Under the pieces are notes generated by a model. That model did not search any database and was not told the origin of the DNA. It saw only the letters and a list, made by a program, of their open reading frames with translations. A stretch of DNA of 64,000 nt from assembly GCA_028571685.1 (NCBI GenBank), contig CM053154.1:18942001-19006000 (forward strand), given 5' to 3'. Each line of letters begins with the position of its first letter. The stretch's first letter is position 1. Both the position numbers and the translations under genes were made by a program. Of the stretch, positions 10,357 to 21,262 are shown piece by piece. Source of the DNA: Heterohyrax brucei. Its lineage: Eukaryota > Chordata > Mammalia > Hyracoidea > Procaviidae.

Positions 10357-10714
10357 AAGTGAACCCCCTACAACTCTTACTTTGACAAAACCAAAGAAGA
10401 AAGAACAGACAAGGACTCCCAAGCTTTTGATGGCTCTGGCCTGCCTGTCCATTTCTGTAGGGGTTATATTGTTATTCAATTACACAATAGGTGGTTGCCT
10501 GATTCATCCAATTGTATATAGATTTTGTTAAAAATCCATTTCCCCTCGTAAACATGAGCATAATTTCAACCACAGCAGCTCTCAAAATCTTAACCCCAGG
10601 CCACCTTATTTGCATTCCTTTCCCTTCCATCAACGTTTGTTATTTCTTGAATTAGCCCATTTTGGGCACGGAGCCTGACCACCAGCTGCGCTGGGTGATA
10701 ACACCCTCTCTCGA
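10357..10714. other. Unique sequence, no gene recognised
   Basis: AT-leaning sequence; nothing assignable. Confidence 0.45.
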
Positions 10715-10864
10715 AAATCAGTGGTTAAGTGCTGTATCTGCTAACCTTTTTGGTTCACATCTGCCAGGCACTCCTTGGAAATTCTATGGGGCTGTTTTAG
10801 TCTGTCCTACACAGTCGCCGTGAGTCAGAATTGCTTTGACAACAGTGGATTTTGGTTTTTCGGT
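10715..10864 (+). repeat. AfroSINE
   Basis: Sense copy: head CAGTGGTTAAGTGCTGTATC, body CTTGGAAATTCTATGGGGCT, tail GTCGCCGTGAGTCAGAATTG and a T-rich end (TTTTGGTTTTTCGG). Confidence 0.82.
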
Positions 10865-11123
10865 TCTAAAGCCAGGGTCTTACTTCTTCCCCGTTTCCAG
10901 AAATGAAAGCGTACTTAACAGCTGCACACCACTTTCAGAGTGAAGAGAATATGGAAACATTTGGGACTGTCTTTTGGGTAGAAGATGATACAAAGTGCGA
11001 ACAGAAGTCCCCTGAGCCCTTTCTGATTTGGGGCACCTCAAATAGTTGCCATAGATACTGGGGCTTTTAAATTTCCACAGTGCTTTCTTACCAGGGTTCT
11101 GAAAGCCTTGCAGAAGCTCCTAA

Positions 11124-11272
11124 CCTGTTGCCATCTAGGCAATACTGACTCGTAGGACAAAGCAGAACTCCTCATGGGGTTTTCTCCTTAGGTTGTAATC
11201 TTTAGGAATGTGAATCGCCACCCTTTTGATTGGCAGCCCAGGATTTAACCATTGCACCACCATGTCTCCTAC
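11124..11272 (-). repeat. AfroSINE, longer variant
   Basis: Antisense copy with tail AACCTGTTGCCATCTAGGCA, extended middle (TAGGTTGTAATCTTTAGGAA) and head TTTAACCATTGCACCACCAT. Some internal bases are deleted relative to the long subtype. Confidence 0.75.
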
Positions 11273-11317
11273 GCCTACAGCACGGCACCCTTATAAAGGA
11301 TTCTCTGTATGCATTTT

Positions 11318-11472
11318 AGAAACCCTGGTGGAGTAGCAGTTAAGTGCTATGGCTGCCAATCAACAGGTTAGCAGTTCGAATCTACCAGCACTCCTTGAAA
11401 ACTCTATGGAGCAGTTCTACTCTGTTCTATAGGGTCACTATGAGTCAGAATCAATCAGGTTTGGTTTTTAGA
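11318..11472 (+). repeat. AfroSINE, well preserved
   Basis: Sense copy with readable Pol III boxes: A-box region GTGGAGTAGCAGTTAAGTGC and B box AGCAGTTCGAATCTACC. The body is TCCTTGAAAACTCTATGGAG and the tail GGGTCACTATGAGTCAGAAT. Confidence 0.92.
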
Positions 11473-11812
11473 CGACTGTAAACTGACAGGAGGTCACCTA
11501 AAGCCCAGAGGAGAACGTTAAGGGACAGAGAACCTGAACGTATGGTGATGACACAGTGATGGGTGGAGGTAGAATGCTGACATGATGTGAAATAGGTGAC
11601 CAGTGTCATTGACCTGTTAGTGTAGAAATAGTGAGTAGACGTGTGTTTGGTTGTCTATAGTGCCACCAAAGATAAATAAAATGTTACCCAAAAGATAAAA
11701 TATGATCGTTATTTTTAAAAATAAATAAATACAGGCGACTGTAAGCCAGTCTCCTGGCCCAGCTTGATCCATTTCCCGAGTGGCTGGGCTAACAGAGAGC
11801 TTGTCTTAACAT
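11473..11812. other. Unique sequence, no gene recognised
   Basis: No repeat recognised; an AT-rich stretch lies near 11690-11740. Confidence 0.45.
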
Positions 11813-11987
11813 GGAAACCCTGATGGTATAGTGAGTAGTTAAGTGCTATAGCTGTAACCAAAAGGTCAGCAGTTCAAATCCACCAGGCTCTCCTTGGGAG
11901 CTCTGTGGGGCAGTTCTTCTCTGTCCACAGGATCACTACGAGTCAGAACTGACCTGACCACAGTGGGTTTGAGTTTTTTTGTTTTTC
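11813..11987 (+). repeat. AfroSINE
   Basis: Sense copy: head GGAAACCCTGATGGTATAGT, B box AGCAGTTCAAATCCACC, body GAGCTCTGTGGGGCAGTTCT, tail TCACTACGAGTCAGAACTGA and a T-rich end. Confidence 0.88.
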
Positions 11988-13213
11988 TTTTTTTGTCCTA
12001 ACCTATACAGAAAGCAGTTTTCAAATCTTCTTGTTTTATATCTTTCTGGGTTCTTGTGTTTATGACTGAGTATTGTTTTTTGTTTTTTTTTAAATCCTCT
12101 AAGTTCCTGAAGAACCATTCTCCAGGGCATAGCCTTTAGGGGCCTTTTTCATCAGGATAGCTTTGCACTTAACTTGCACCTTGGTACCATTCACAATCAA
12201 AGAGGCAAGGCGGGATTAATGGGAAAACATCGCTGTTTCTTTGTAAGAATTTCTGTGTGTTAACCATCTCGAACGGTTTGTCATCTGCTTCCAGCTTCAT
12301 TCATCACAAAACTCTCTTGCAACCTCATGGATCGCCTAGCCTATAATCTCGCTTTGTCTCTGTAATGAGATGAAGGAAAAGAACTTCCATGGAAATACAT
12401 TCCAATTAATTATGCCTCTGAGTAAATCTTTTGGATCATGATAAGTGGCTCACAGTAAGAAGCGCCAACCTTCCCAGAGTACATGTATGTGTGTTTGCTT
12501 TTCTGTTTCTTGTTTTCTTCTTAGGAAGTGGGGGGAAATCAGGCAATACTTCAAAACTCAATAATTGATTGCAGTAAAACATTTTGGAGGATGGGCAGGA
12601 CTTGGAAGATGAGACTGAGATGCCTTCGAACCCTCTGGAAACATCTTCTGGCCAGTAAGAACTGGACTCATGTTTGTCTCATCTGATTGAAATCCTATGA
12701 GATGGTCAGAAATTATCTGCAGATAGAGATTCTGGCGGGGCATGTAAGGGGAGCAGGGAGTGGGGAGAGTAACTAAGACACAAATGTTATTTTTTGAAGT
12801 CAAGCCAAGGTTTTAAGTTTGGATTTTTTGCAAGAGAAGATTAAGAATTAGTTTAAAAGCCTCTTGATGGCCTTGGACGAAAGTCTATACGAGCTTCTAA
12901 ACCGGGGTGCAATTAACCACTAGTAATGACTTAAAATCCACAGAGGCATCATTTATACAGATTTTACAAGAAATGGGAAAGCCAAGGAGACCTGAGCCAA
13001 GAAGTCTTCCTGCCTCAGCAACTGCATGTCCTGAGTCCTCTGCGCCTGTCTCCTCATCCTAAAGTGTGGATAGGAGAACACCCTCAAGGAGTCCTTGGGA
13101 AAACTAAATGCACTAGGGTTCCTCATGCACAATCAGCCATAATCGATGTTGGGTCCTTCTGCTTCCCAGCCAGCTCCCAGCATCATACCCATAACACTGT
13201 ACACTTCGCTAAA
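11988..13213. other. Unique sequence, possibly constrained in part
   Basis: No repeat recognised across more than 1.2 kb, which is long for this repeat-dense window. The interval 12180-12460 is free of repeat resemblance and has mixed composition with homeodomain-like cores (CCAATTAATTATGCC). It could be conserved non-coding DNA, but the sequence alone does not show this. Confidence 0.4.
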
Positions 13214-13432
13214 CCAAAAAAAAAAAAGCAAACCCTGTGCCATTGAGTTGATTCCAGCCCATGGCAACTCCATGTGTGACACCGTCGAACTGTTCCATAA
13301 GGTTTTCTAGGCTGTGACCTCTACAGAAGCAGCTCTCCAGGGCTTTCCTCCATAGTACTGCTGGGTGAGACTGAATCAGCACACTTTAGGTTAGCAACTT
13401 ATCATCAATGGCTTGCGTCACCCAGGGACCTG
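13214..13432 (-). repeat. AfroSINE, longer variant
   Basis: Antisense copy: tail CCTGTGCCATTGAGTTGATT, extended middle (TAGGCTGTGACCTCTACAGA, AGGGCTTTCCTCC), then head ATGGCTTGCGTCACCCAGGG. Confidence 0.78.
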
Positions 13433-15114
13433 CCACCTCTCTAAGGGAGCTCACTGAGGTCTGATTGGCTCTAGAGTTCACTTATGTTTTCTCCACACAA
13501 GTGTACTCTGCAGTGTGATGAGTGAGCACCACTTCCAGCAACAAGTGTTCTACTCTTAAAAATGGTTCCATGGTCAAAGAGTTGTGGGAAGTGATGTCAG
13601 CCCTCTTTAGAAAGACGGCTCAACACAGCTGCTACCTGAAGGCACTGGGAAGTCCTGCAATGAGACCCTCACTCTCACCAGCATTCTCCATACTGCTTTG
13701 ACCCCCGAACCATTTTTTCAGGCACCTCCGCAAATCCTCTTGGAACCAAGTTTCCAAGGACCCTTGGGGCATCTTACACTAAGTCACAATACTTCTGATG
13801 GAGAGAAGCTTTCTAGAAGAGAGCTCTTTGGAGCTGGGCCCCAAAGATTGAAGGGTTTTTGAGAGGTGCAGTATAGGGGGCATTATTATTTTGGGTAGGG
13901 GTGTGGTGACTAGCCAGAGAGGGAGGCTGGAATGTTACTGCCTGACTGCGGAGTGCCCTAAGCGGGGTCCCTTCTCCCCTGGTGCCCAGGAGGTGGCAGA
14001 CTCCCACACGTCCCATCTCCCTGCAGCTGCAATGCTGCTGAAACACGGGAAGCATGAAAAGAGCACAAGTGACAGCCAAGGGGTGACAAGTTAATTTCCC
14101 CAGTGAGGACTGGGGCCTGTGTGGCCCAAACAGGCACATGATTTGCCTAATTTTCCCTCAAGGGATGTGTCTTCCTTCCTCAAGAAAGTCACTAAGGAGT
14201 TTCTCCCTCTCACTTGTAAACAACCGTGGATAATGTCTTCCCATGATCTCTCTGCTGCGCTGCCCTTTGGAAGCTCATTTAACCTAAATTGCTGACAGCT
14301 TCTTGAGCTCCCTGGGGCCTGTGCCCACCTGACAGGCAGCCCTTGGCAGCTCCACTCAGATCTAAGCTCTCCAGGTACCTGAGCAAAGGGCAGGTGGAAA
14401 GGTCCACAGACAGAGGACTGGCCCTCTAGGGATCACCCACAGATATGGACAAGGGGTCTCTAGGTTAAGGGCTGCCGATAAAGTAAAATTAGGGACAGCA
14501 TGTCCCATATTTATTATCATTCATGTACCTGGAATCTGATGCCTGCGTGTGACTGGTACTAACTGTGGTACTTTTCACAAGGGACACCACTTTCCCAGTC
14601 CAATCTCCTCAGCCACAAACAAGAATGGCACAAAGTGAGATGACTGATGTGAAGGACCTGGAACACAGTCTGGCACAGTAGGCCTCAGAAACAGCCATTA
14701 TTGCTATTATTATTATATGATTGGTTGAGGCCTAGTCTCTGATGACCCCACAGCTGGAGAGGAAATAGAAATAAACGCCACCATCAGGGAGCACTTCTTA
14801 TAGAGCATCTAGAACTACGATGACCGCCAAGAAGGAAGGCTAACAGCACCAGCAGACAGGAAATGCTTCACAGGGGAGGAGGGACTTGCAGTAGATCTGA
14901 AGTAAGAGTCTGGCCTAAGGAAGGGCAGACAGAATGGGGAAGAGCCCAGAAGGGCAAGTTTGTTCATCTGCTCCGGAGGGAAGTAGCCCATGAGGCTCGA
15001 GATGGTACAAGCGAAGGGAGGGCAGGGAAGGGAGGCTCAGATTGAGACAGGAGTATTGAAAGCTTGGCAGAGAATCTTGAACTGGTGCCACAGGCATGTA
15101 GAGCCCTCAAAGGG
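13433..15114. other. Unique sequence, no gene recognised
   Basis: About 1.7 kb without recognised repeats. Frames of up to 108 codons (minus strand, 13813-14139) show no domains. The segment 14150-14340 is balanced in composition and repeat-free. Confidence 0.45.
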
Positions 15115-15205
15115 CTAGAAGGAAAGAAACTTCTAGACTTGATCTCAAAGTCTTTGGGTTCTGGGAAATCTTACAAACAGCACTGGATTCAGGAAGGACT
15201 GGTTG
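15115..15205 (+). repeat. Unclassified direct repeat, copy 1
   Basis: The block built around CTAGACTTGATCTCAAAGTC and CTTACAAACAGCACTGGATT recurs at 16570-16662 in the same orientation with roughly one base in five changed. It does not match the AfroSINE, RTE, L1 or MIR sequences that I know. Confidence 0.6.
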
Positions 15206-15231
15206 CAGGACAGACCCAGTTTCGACACCAA

Positions 15232-15445
15232 GAAACTCAACCCAACCCACAGCCAATGCGTTAATTCCAACTCATAATGAGCTTGTGGGACAGGGTAGCA
15301 CTTCGCACATAGGGTTTCCAAGACTGTCAGCTTTTATGGCAGGTGACTACCACAGCTTCTCCTTGCAGAGCAGCCCGAGGGCTCCAACCACCAACCTTTC
15401 AGTTGGTAGCCAAGCATTTCATTAGCATGCCACCAGGTCCTCCTT
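15232..15445 (-). repeat. AfroSINE, longer variant
   Basis: Antisense copy: tail AGCCAATGCGTTAATTCCAA, extended middle with TTTCCAAGACTGTCAGCTTT, and head CATTAGCATGCCACCAGGTC. Confidence 0.76.
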
Positions 15446-16569
15446 AGTTGAGACACAGATTGGAATGGTCATTGGAAGAAAACCACGGGCCCTGTGTAGA
15501 CAGCATTAGAGGAAATGTCCAGGGGCAAGAGGGAACCGTCACAATATGGGACCACCAGAGATCTTAATTGAAAATGACAGTTTTTTCCAGAGGAAGCTTC
15601 CAGAACAAGCTAGCAAAATCCCTACAAGAGGCTTCCTAGGACCATTCCAAGGCTCACTTCTGAGTAGCTATGGTGGCGTGAATCCTGTGTGGGGAGGGAG
15701 GTGGGAAAGCAACTCCTGCTCTGTGCATAATCATTTAATTTTTACAAAATTGGATTAATGCTTTACTTGTGTAATGAAAAATTAATTAAAAAAAAAACCC
15801 TACAAAATCCAACTTGCCAGCTGTCTGAAAGAGGATTCCTCTCAGGGTTTACTTTTTTTTATTTTTGCACAGAGATTTCCTCAAATTAACAAAAGTAGCA
15901 CCAACATCTCAGGAAAAATTTCTTCCTGAGACCTCAAAGCCTCCTGCACAACCTCCATGCTGGCTCGGCTTTGGCAGTGAGGGCACCCTGATTGAATGTG
16001 GCTGAAAATGAACACACCGAGAAGCAAAGTCTCTGCTCTCCTCCGCCTGTTAGTTCAAGATTTATCAACTTCTCCAAAGTTTGTCTCCCCAATCTGCCTC
16101 CTCAGAAACCACCTTCTTTTCAAGAACGACTCTCCCTCCTTACCGCAAAAACTTCCAAGCCGAACAGGTAGAGAGTGGCGAGATTTCTGCCAGAGATGGA
16201 GCTTCATCAGGCATTTGACAGAGACAGGAATGCTCCCAAATAGGATCCTAGAGAACAAGCTGGGGCCCCCATTTCACACCCTGGCCCCTCACTGTCTTGT
16301 CAAAGGTCCCTTCTGTCCCTTATCATCATCAGGAGAAAAAAGACAGAAGGCCGCTCTGGCTGGGCAGTGATCAGCAGCACAGAAGGTGCCAAGGGAGACA
16401 AAAATATGCAGCATTAATATTTAATGCTCTTTTTCCATTTTCCCCTAATAACCCAAGCACTACGACAGGCAGAGCTGATTTATTTTGTCAGCAGTGGAAA
16501 TATTTCAAGTACGATACATGTCACTGGGTCACACAGAACCCATCACAAAAAAACACACATTGCAGAAGC
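15446..16569. other. Unique sequence with AT-rich conserved-looking blocks
   Basis: Repeat-free. The part at 15725-15800 is AT-rich (GCATAATCATTTAATTTTTA, then AAAAATTAATTAAA). The part at 16390-16520 contains a palindrome listed separately. A 124-codon frame at 15996-16370 has no recognisable domain and overlaps an equally open minus-strand frame, so I do not call it a gene. Confidence 0.4.
16411..16427. repeat. AT-rich inverted repeat
   Basis: GCATTAATATTTAATGC: arms of 7 bp (GCATTAA / TTAATGC) around a 3-nt centre. Each arm contains a TTAAT/ATTAA homeodomain-type core. The arms are visible directly; protein binding is inference. Confidence 0.6.
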
Positions 16570-16662
16570 GTCCAAAGGAAGAAGATTCTGGACTTGATCT
16601 CGAAGTCTCTAGACTTTAGGAAGCCTTGCAAGCAGCATGGGATTTCAGTAAGAGCTGGTCCC
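16570..16662 (+). repeat. Unclassified direct repeat, copy 2
   Basis: Partner of 15115-15205: CTGGACTTGATCTCGAAGTC and CTTGCAAGCAGCATGGGATT occupy the same relative positions. Confidence 0.6.
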
Positions 16663-17696
16663 CCACTAGGCAGTAGGGCAGGTATTAGAGGCACAAGTCT
16701 GCCCCCAAGTTAGTAAGAGGCAATGAAGTACAGAGCAAGGAACAAAGGCTGTGGAGTGCTGTCGCAAACGTGGAGGCTCCACCTTAGCTGCTCAGTGTTT
16801 GTCTGGATTTGGGGAGATATCAATGGCTTCCTATTGCCAACTCTTCAAACTCTTTACTTAAGGCTTTCTCTGCCCAGCAGAGGTTGTTCTACCCAATGGC
16901 TGGAGAGGCTGGAAGAGCCAAGAAGTTAATGCTTCTGAAAGTAACTCTAAACCAGAATCAGCTAGGAACTGGAGAGTAGAGACTACAGCTTCTCTGCCCC
17001 TCTATGATGGACTTTACATGGTCTCCCAGAGGTCCCACAGCAGTAACCTGCTCATTAAAACACCTTCTACTGACTCTCTATTTTTCCCTTTCTCACTTCC
17101 TCACAGCCTTCCCATTTCTTCCTGGAATTGCCTCTCAAATAAACATGCATTGTAATAATTGTTGTAGAGTCCACTCAGCAAGTTAGTTCATCCTTGATGT
17201 TTTTTTATTTGTAAAAAATGGTGTTACAGCAATCATCTTGCTTGCAAAAGCCACATGAAATAACATACGACCGCACCAGCACGGCGGAAGGTGAATAGTT
17301 GACTTAATCACCACTAATGAGAAGGTGGCTTTCTTGCAAGCCAAGTGCAAAGCTCTGCTGTTGAGATAGAAAATAAGTTCTCCCTCTGTCCCACCCTCAG
17401 TGAATGCAGATTCAGTCTAGCTCTACTAGAGTCCCTAAGTGTCTCTTTCCCAGGGGCAGTGAGTGTATTGATGAGACACAAGAGAATGACGGGACATACT
17501 GAAAAGATGACAGAAGGAAAGATCTTCAGGGCAGATGACCTGGGTGTAGAAGATATCTGCTTCAATAGCCAACTTTGGCTCTGCTTCAGTGTCCATGTGG
17601 CAGAGATGGGACATCTGGACAAAGTGGTCTCTAAGGTTCTTGTGCTCAAGATGAACAGCCTCTGGCTGGAGTATTGAGACAGGCAGCTGGGGCAGT
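16663..17696. other. Unique sequence, no gene recognised
   Basis: Repeat-free. The 110-codon plus frame (17345-17677) and the 204-codon minus frame (17314-17928) cover the same bases, and the latter extends through the next SINE, so neither is credible as a gene. Confidence 0.45.
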
Positions 17697-17890
17697 ATAC
17701 TGCTATTAGATATTGGGTCACTTTCAGTTCACAGTGACCCCACCTGACAGATAGCCTCATAGCGTTTTCTTGGCTGTGATCCTTCCAGGAGCAGATCACC
17801 AGGACTTTCTCCAGCAGAGGGCTGGGTGGGTTCAAACTGCCAACCTTTCCATTATCAGCTGAATGCTTAACTGTTGTGCCACCAGGGCTT
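17697..17890 (-). repeat. AfroSINE, longer variant
   Basis: Antisense copy: tail remnant (CAGTTCACAGTGACCCCACC), extended middle (GGCTGTGATCCTTCCAGGAG, CAGATCACCAGGACTTTCTC) and head GTTGTGCCACCAGGGCTTG. Confidence 0.78.
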
Positions 17891-18207
17891 GTTTTGTGGA
17901 AGGCAGCTACATGAATTCTTGGTTCCAAACCACGGAAGCTTACTGACTGGCTAGAGAATAGGAATTTATTAGAGGAAAAAGAAAAAGATGCTGGAACTGT
18001 GCTAAACAGGGCAAGCTAACTGCTTCAACAAATGACTTGAAATCACGGAAGCTTAGTACATAACAGTTTCTCGCACGTACTACAGTCCAATAGTCATTCA
18101 GGAACCCAGGCTCCTTCCATGTTGTGGCTCTGCCACCCTTAAGATTTTGCAGGACTCACTTTTTGCTCATGTGTGGAGGAAGAGGGAGAGCTTGAGGGAT
18201 GAATTGT

Positions 18208-18412
18208 TGGTGTCAGATGTCATTGCATTAATTCTGACTCATAGTGACCCCATAGGGCAGAGTATAACTGCCCCAGAGAGTTTTCCTGACTATAATCTTT
18301 ACAGGAGCAGATCACCAGGTCTTTCTCCCATGGAGTCAGTAGGTAAGTTTGGACCATTAATCTCTCAGTTAGCAGCAAAGCACTTAACCATCATGCTACC
18401 GGGGCTCCCTGA
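18208..18412 (-). repeat. AfroSINE, longer variant
   Basis: Antisense copy: TTCTGACTCATAGTGACCCC tail, ACTATAATCTTTACAGGAGC middle, AACCATCATGCTACCGGGGC head. Confidence 0.82.
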
Positions 18413-18431
18413 GAGACGACAGAGGAGGATT

Positions 18432-18456
18432 TTTTTGTTTTGTTTTGTTTTGTTTA
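18432..18456. repeat. TTTTG microsatellite
   Basis: Short pentanucleotide (TTTTG) tract just after the preceding SINE. Confidence 0.8.
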
Positions 18457-18639
18457 TTGGGTGAGCAGGGAGTGGTGCATGCCACTATTGCTCACATCCC
18501 GTTGACCCAAACTTACTCATGTGGCCCCATATAAATGCAAGCTTGGGATGTATGGCCCCACTGAATGCCAGGAGAGCACTGGTATTTGTGAGTCCTAAGT
18601 GTTTCTGCCTAATCACAGAGTCGATTGCAAAGTTGACAA

Positions 18640-18925
18640 ATGAGGTGAACGCAAGTCTGCCTTGCCCTACATATCCCACGATCAGTTGCAGATGGGACCA
18701 TTGTGTTCCACTGGGTTTTCATTGGCTAATTTTCACAAGTTGATTGCCAAGCCTTTCCTCTGAGTCCATTCTGGTCTTGAAGCTCTTCTGAAACCTGCTC
18801 AATATCATAGCAACTTGCATCCCTCGACTGACAGACAGGTGATGGATGCACGTAAGGTGCATCAACTTGGAACTGAAGTGATTCTCCCGCATGGAAGGAA
18901 AGCAAGAATTCTGTCATTGAGCTTG
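18640..18925 (-). repeat. AfroSINE-related long SINE with second tRNA-like head
   Basis: The middle (GGTTTTCATTGGCTAATTTT, AAGCCTTTCCTCTGAGTC) is followed by an antisense tRNA-like module (CAGACAGGTGATGGATGCAC, then CCCGCATGGAAGGAAAGCAA and AATTCTGTCATTGA). Copies at 39397-39742 and 61548-61756 share this order. It is not an intact tRNA gene: the arms are mutated. Confidence 0.65.
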
Positions 18926-19257
18926 AGAGGCTACACAGCCAAAGGAGCCAAAATCATGCTCAAGATGAGGTTGGTTAGCCCCAGCTACTGCTATTGCTGA
19001 AACCTGGGAGCTGCCACTGACCTATTCACCACTCCGTGGACCACGGGTGTCCTCCCTGGCACTTCTGTCCTCAGTGTCAGCTGCACATTAAGATTATCAG
19101 AGAGGACTGCTTTTGATAATCTTGAAGTATAGGCGGGGCTGAGAATCACTGTCCCAAACTGTCTTTGGTTACCATGATGTCTGGTGTTTTTGAACAAAGA
19201 ATTTCTTGAAGATTATGTCTTTTGATCCTCAAAACAATGCTGAGTATGTGTGGACTG

Positions 19258-19475
19258 ATATTGCCACATGTTGAGTCGATTCCAACTCACATGTAGTGTA
19301 AATGATTTGCAGTCAACTGTGTACCTAAAGATTGGCAGTTCAAATTCACCCAATGGTACCACACAAGAAAGGCCTGGAGACGTTCCACGAAATCATAACC
19401 CCAAAGTCCCCAGGTGGCAGTTCTACTCTGTAACACATGGTGTCATCAGAAGCTGGAATCAACTTGTGTGCAACA
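19258..19475 (+). repeat. AfroSINE, longer variant, diverged
   Basis: The B-box region GGCAGTTCAAATTCACCCAA is followed by AGAAAGGCCTGGAGACGTTC, GGCAGTTCTACTCTGTAACA and a degenerate tail (GCTGGAATCAACTTG). A short antisense-like tail precedes it (GTTGAGTCGATTCCAACTCA). Confidence 0.65.
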
Positions 19476-19477
19476 GA

Positions 19478-19582
19478 CTAATGTCATTGGCCTCATTCTA
19501 CAGATGAGAAAACTAAGTTCCTGGGAGTTACAAGCACCTTTCATGTTACACAGTTACATGGTGCACAGCCAGCACATGAAAC
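19478..19582 (+). repeat. MIR-like fragment
   Basis: CTCATTCTACAGATGAGAAA then ACACAGTTACATGGTGCACA follow the MIR 3' region order. Confidence 0.55.
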
Positions 19583-20754
19583 TCCAGTTTTATGTCAACA
19601 CACTAAAACAACATTATAACAAGATAATTGGCTGAAAAGGACTTTCCACCATTTCTCAAAGAGGCTTGGACTGATGAGGAAACATTAGTGAGTCCTGAAT
19701 TCAAAAACGAAATGACCATGCCTTTTCAACATAAGGTCCAAACTGCAAACTCAAAGGTTTGTCCAGCCTGACACACACCAGCCCTTGTTGCATGAAGTCA
19801 TTTCCCCCCCAAGGTACTATAAGTCCTGTACCTCAGGCTCACAGTCTGCAAGATGCTGGAGACCTTTAATATCAGTTTCTCCCAACTACTGGAAGTGCAA
19901 ACTCAAAATAAATACTTAATATATACAAATGTCATTGCTTGTTAAATGCAGTGTGCATTAATGTTTTACATTTGGATATGGTTTGTAGGTTAGATTTCCT
20001 TGCTTTGCCATGCATGATTAGCTGCAAAACCTGAAAACCATGGATAATTACAAAATAAATGAGTTACTTGGAGCCATGTAATTTCTAAAGAAAATCATAA
20101 AACTCCTTTGAAGTTTTATTAGCAAAAATAAATGTTGCTCTATGTGTATTGTAGCGCTTTTAGCAGTTTTGACATGATGTGAATGAGGACCATTAAACTA
20201 AGAACGCGTTGAGGGCTAATGGAGGACTTAAAATGTTCCTGCTTACACGTGATGCCGTGTGGTTCAGCATCCCGTCTGAAAATACACTGCCTGAGCTTCC
20301 TGGTGATGACAACCTGAGAGAGCGCCATGCCACTAGCCCTGATCTTCCCTGTCCCTGAGCAATAAATGCAGGGACTGCCACGGCTTTTCGTGGCACAATA
20401 GAAAAGATTCTGTGGATGAAAACCAGGATTTCTTCATCTCTTCATCATCATTGATTGACAGAAATCTCCGCTGGGTGTTGACTTGTTTTCTGAACATGCT
20501 AAGTTCTTCAAGTCTCCATTTTAATGGCGTGATCTTTCATTTATTCTTCTCATTGGCTTCTCACACTTTCCCAAATAGCTGCCTACTGGGTACCTTGTGT
20601 TACTCACGCCCATGCAAGATGCAACCAAATGGTACTTCCTCAGCCCAGACGTGGAGCTCTTTGGTAGAGTTACCTTCCTTCCTCCCCTTCCAGAAGCCTC
20701 CTCTTCCCTTTACTTCCCTTTTCCTTTCTCTCTCCTGCTTTTTTCTTTCTTCCT
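19583..20754. other. Unique sequence, AT-rich conserved-looking core
   Basis: Repeat-free 1.2 kb. The interval 19895-20250 is AT-rich with clustered homeodomain-like and octamer-like words (TGCATTAATG, CCATGCATGATTAGC, GGATAATTACAAAATAAATG). A regulatory role is possible but unproven. A polypyrimidine stretch lies at 20680-20760. The 239-codon frame 20412-21131 is rejected because its end lies in a SINE. Confidence 0.4.
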
Positions 20755-20975
20755 TATTGGAAAGTGCTCCCAGGACCCATACCTGGAAAGAGGGTGAAGG
20801 AAGGAGGATTTGGCAGAGAGGGAAGTTAAGCTGTGATCTTGTTGTAGCAGTGACCTCCACCCGTCCTGTATGGAAGTCTGCAGAGGGAATGGTCTTCAGA
20901 GTTGTCCTGACTCCAGGCAAAGGGGCTGAGCCTTTACGCTTTAGGATGGACCAGTCACTGGATGTCTCCATCCCC
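20755..20975 (+). repeat. Unclassified interspersed repeat, copy B
   Basis: Partner of the repeat at 9345-9560. It shares, in the same order, GTGCTCCCAGGACCC, AGAGGGTGA, ACCTCCACCCGTCCTGT, CTCCAGGCAAAGGGGCTGAG and GGACCAGTCACTGGATGTC. Confidence 0.5.
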
Positions 20976-21051
20976 TCCATCTCCCTTCCTTCCACCCATC
21001 CCCATCATATCCATCCTTTTAGGCCAGACACAGTAGTAGGTACTAAGAATA

Positions 21052-21262
21052 AACCAGAAACTAAACCTGTTGTCATTGAGTCAATTCCAACTCATGGCAA
21101 CCCTATAGGACAGAGTATAACTCCCCCATAGAGACACCACAAATGTAAACCTTTATGAAAGCAGACTGCCACATCTTTCTGCCATTGAGCCATTGGGGGA
21201 TTCAAACCATGGACCTTCCAGTTACTAGCTAAGTGTTTAACCCCTGAGCGACCAGGGCTGCT
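21052..21262 (-). repeat. AfroSINE, longer variant
   Basis: Antisense copy: tail ACCTGTTGTCATTGAGTCAA, TATAGGACAGAGTATAACTC body, extended middle (AAGCAGACTGCCACATCTTT) and head AACCCCTGAGCGACCAGGGC. Confidence 0.85.

Noticed and set aside
17314..17928. 204-codon minus-strand open frame
   Set aside because: It reads through an AfroSINE and overlaps an open 110-codon frame on the other strand. There is no family resemblance; chance openness is more likely.
20412..21131. 239-codon plus-strand open frame
   Set aside because: Its last part lies in an antisense AfroSINE and the middle in an unclassified repeat and a polypyrimidine tract; an opposing 131-codon frame is open over the same bases. 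No domain is recognisable.
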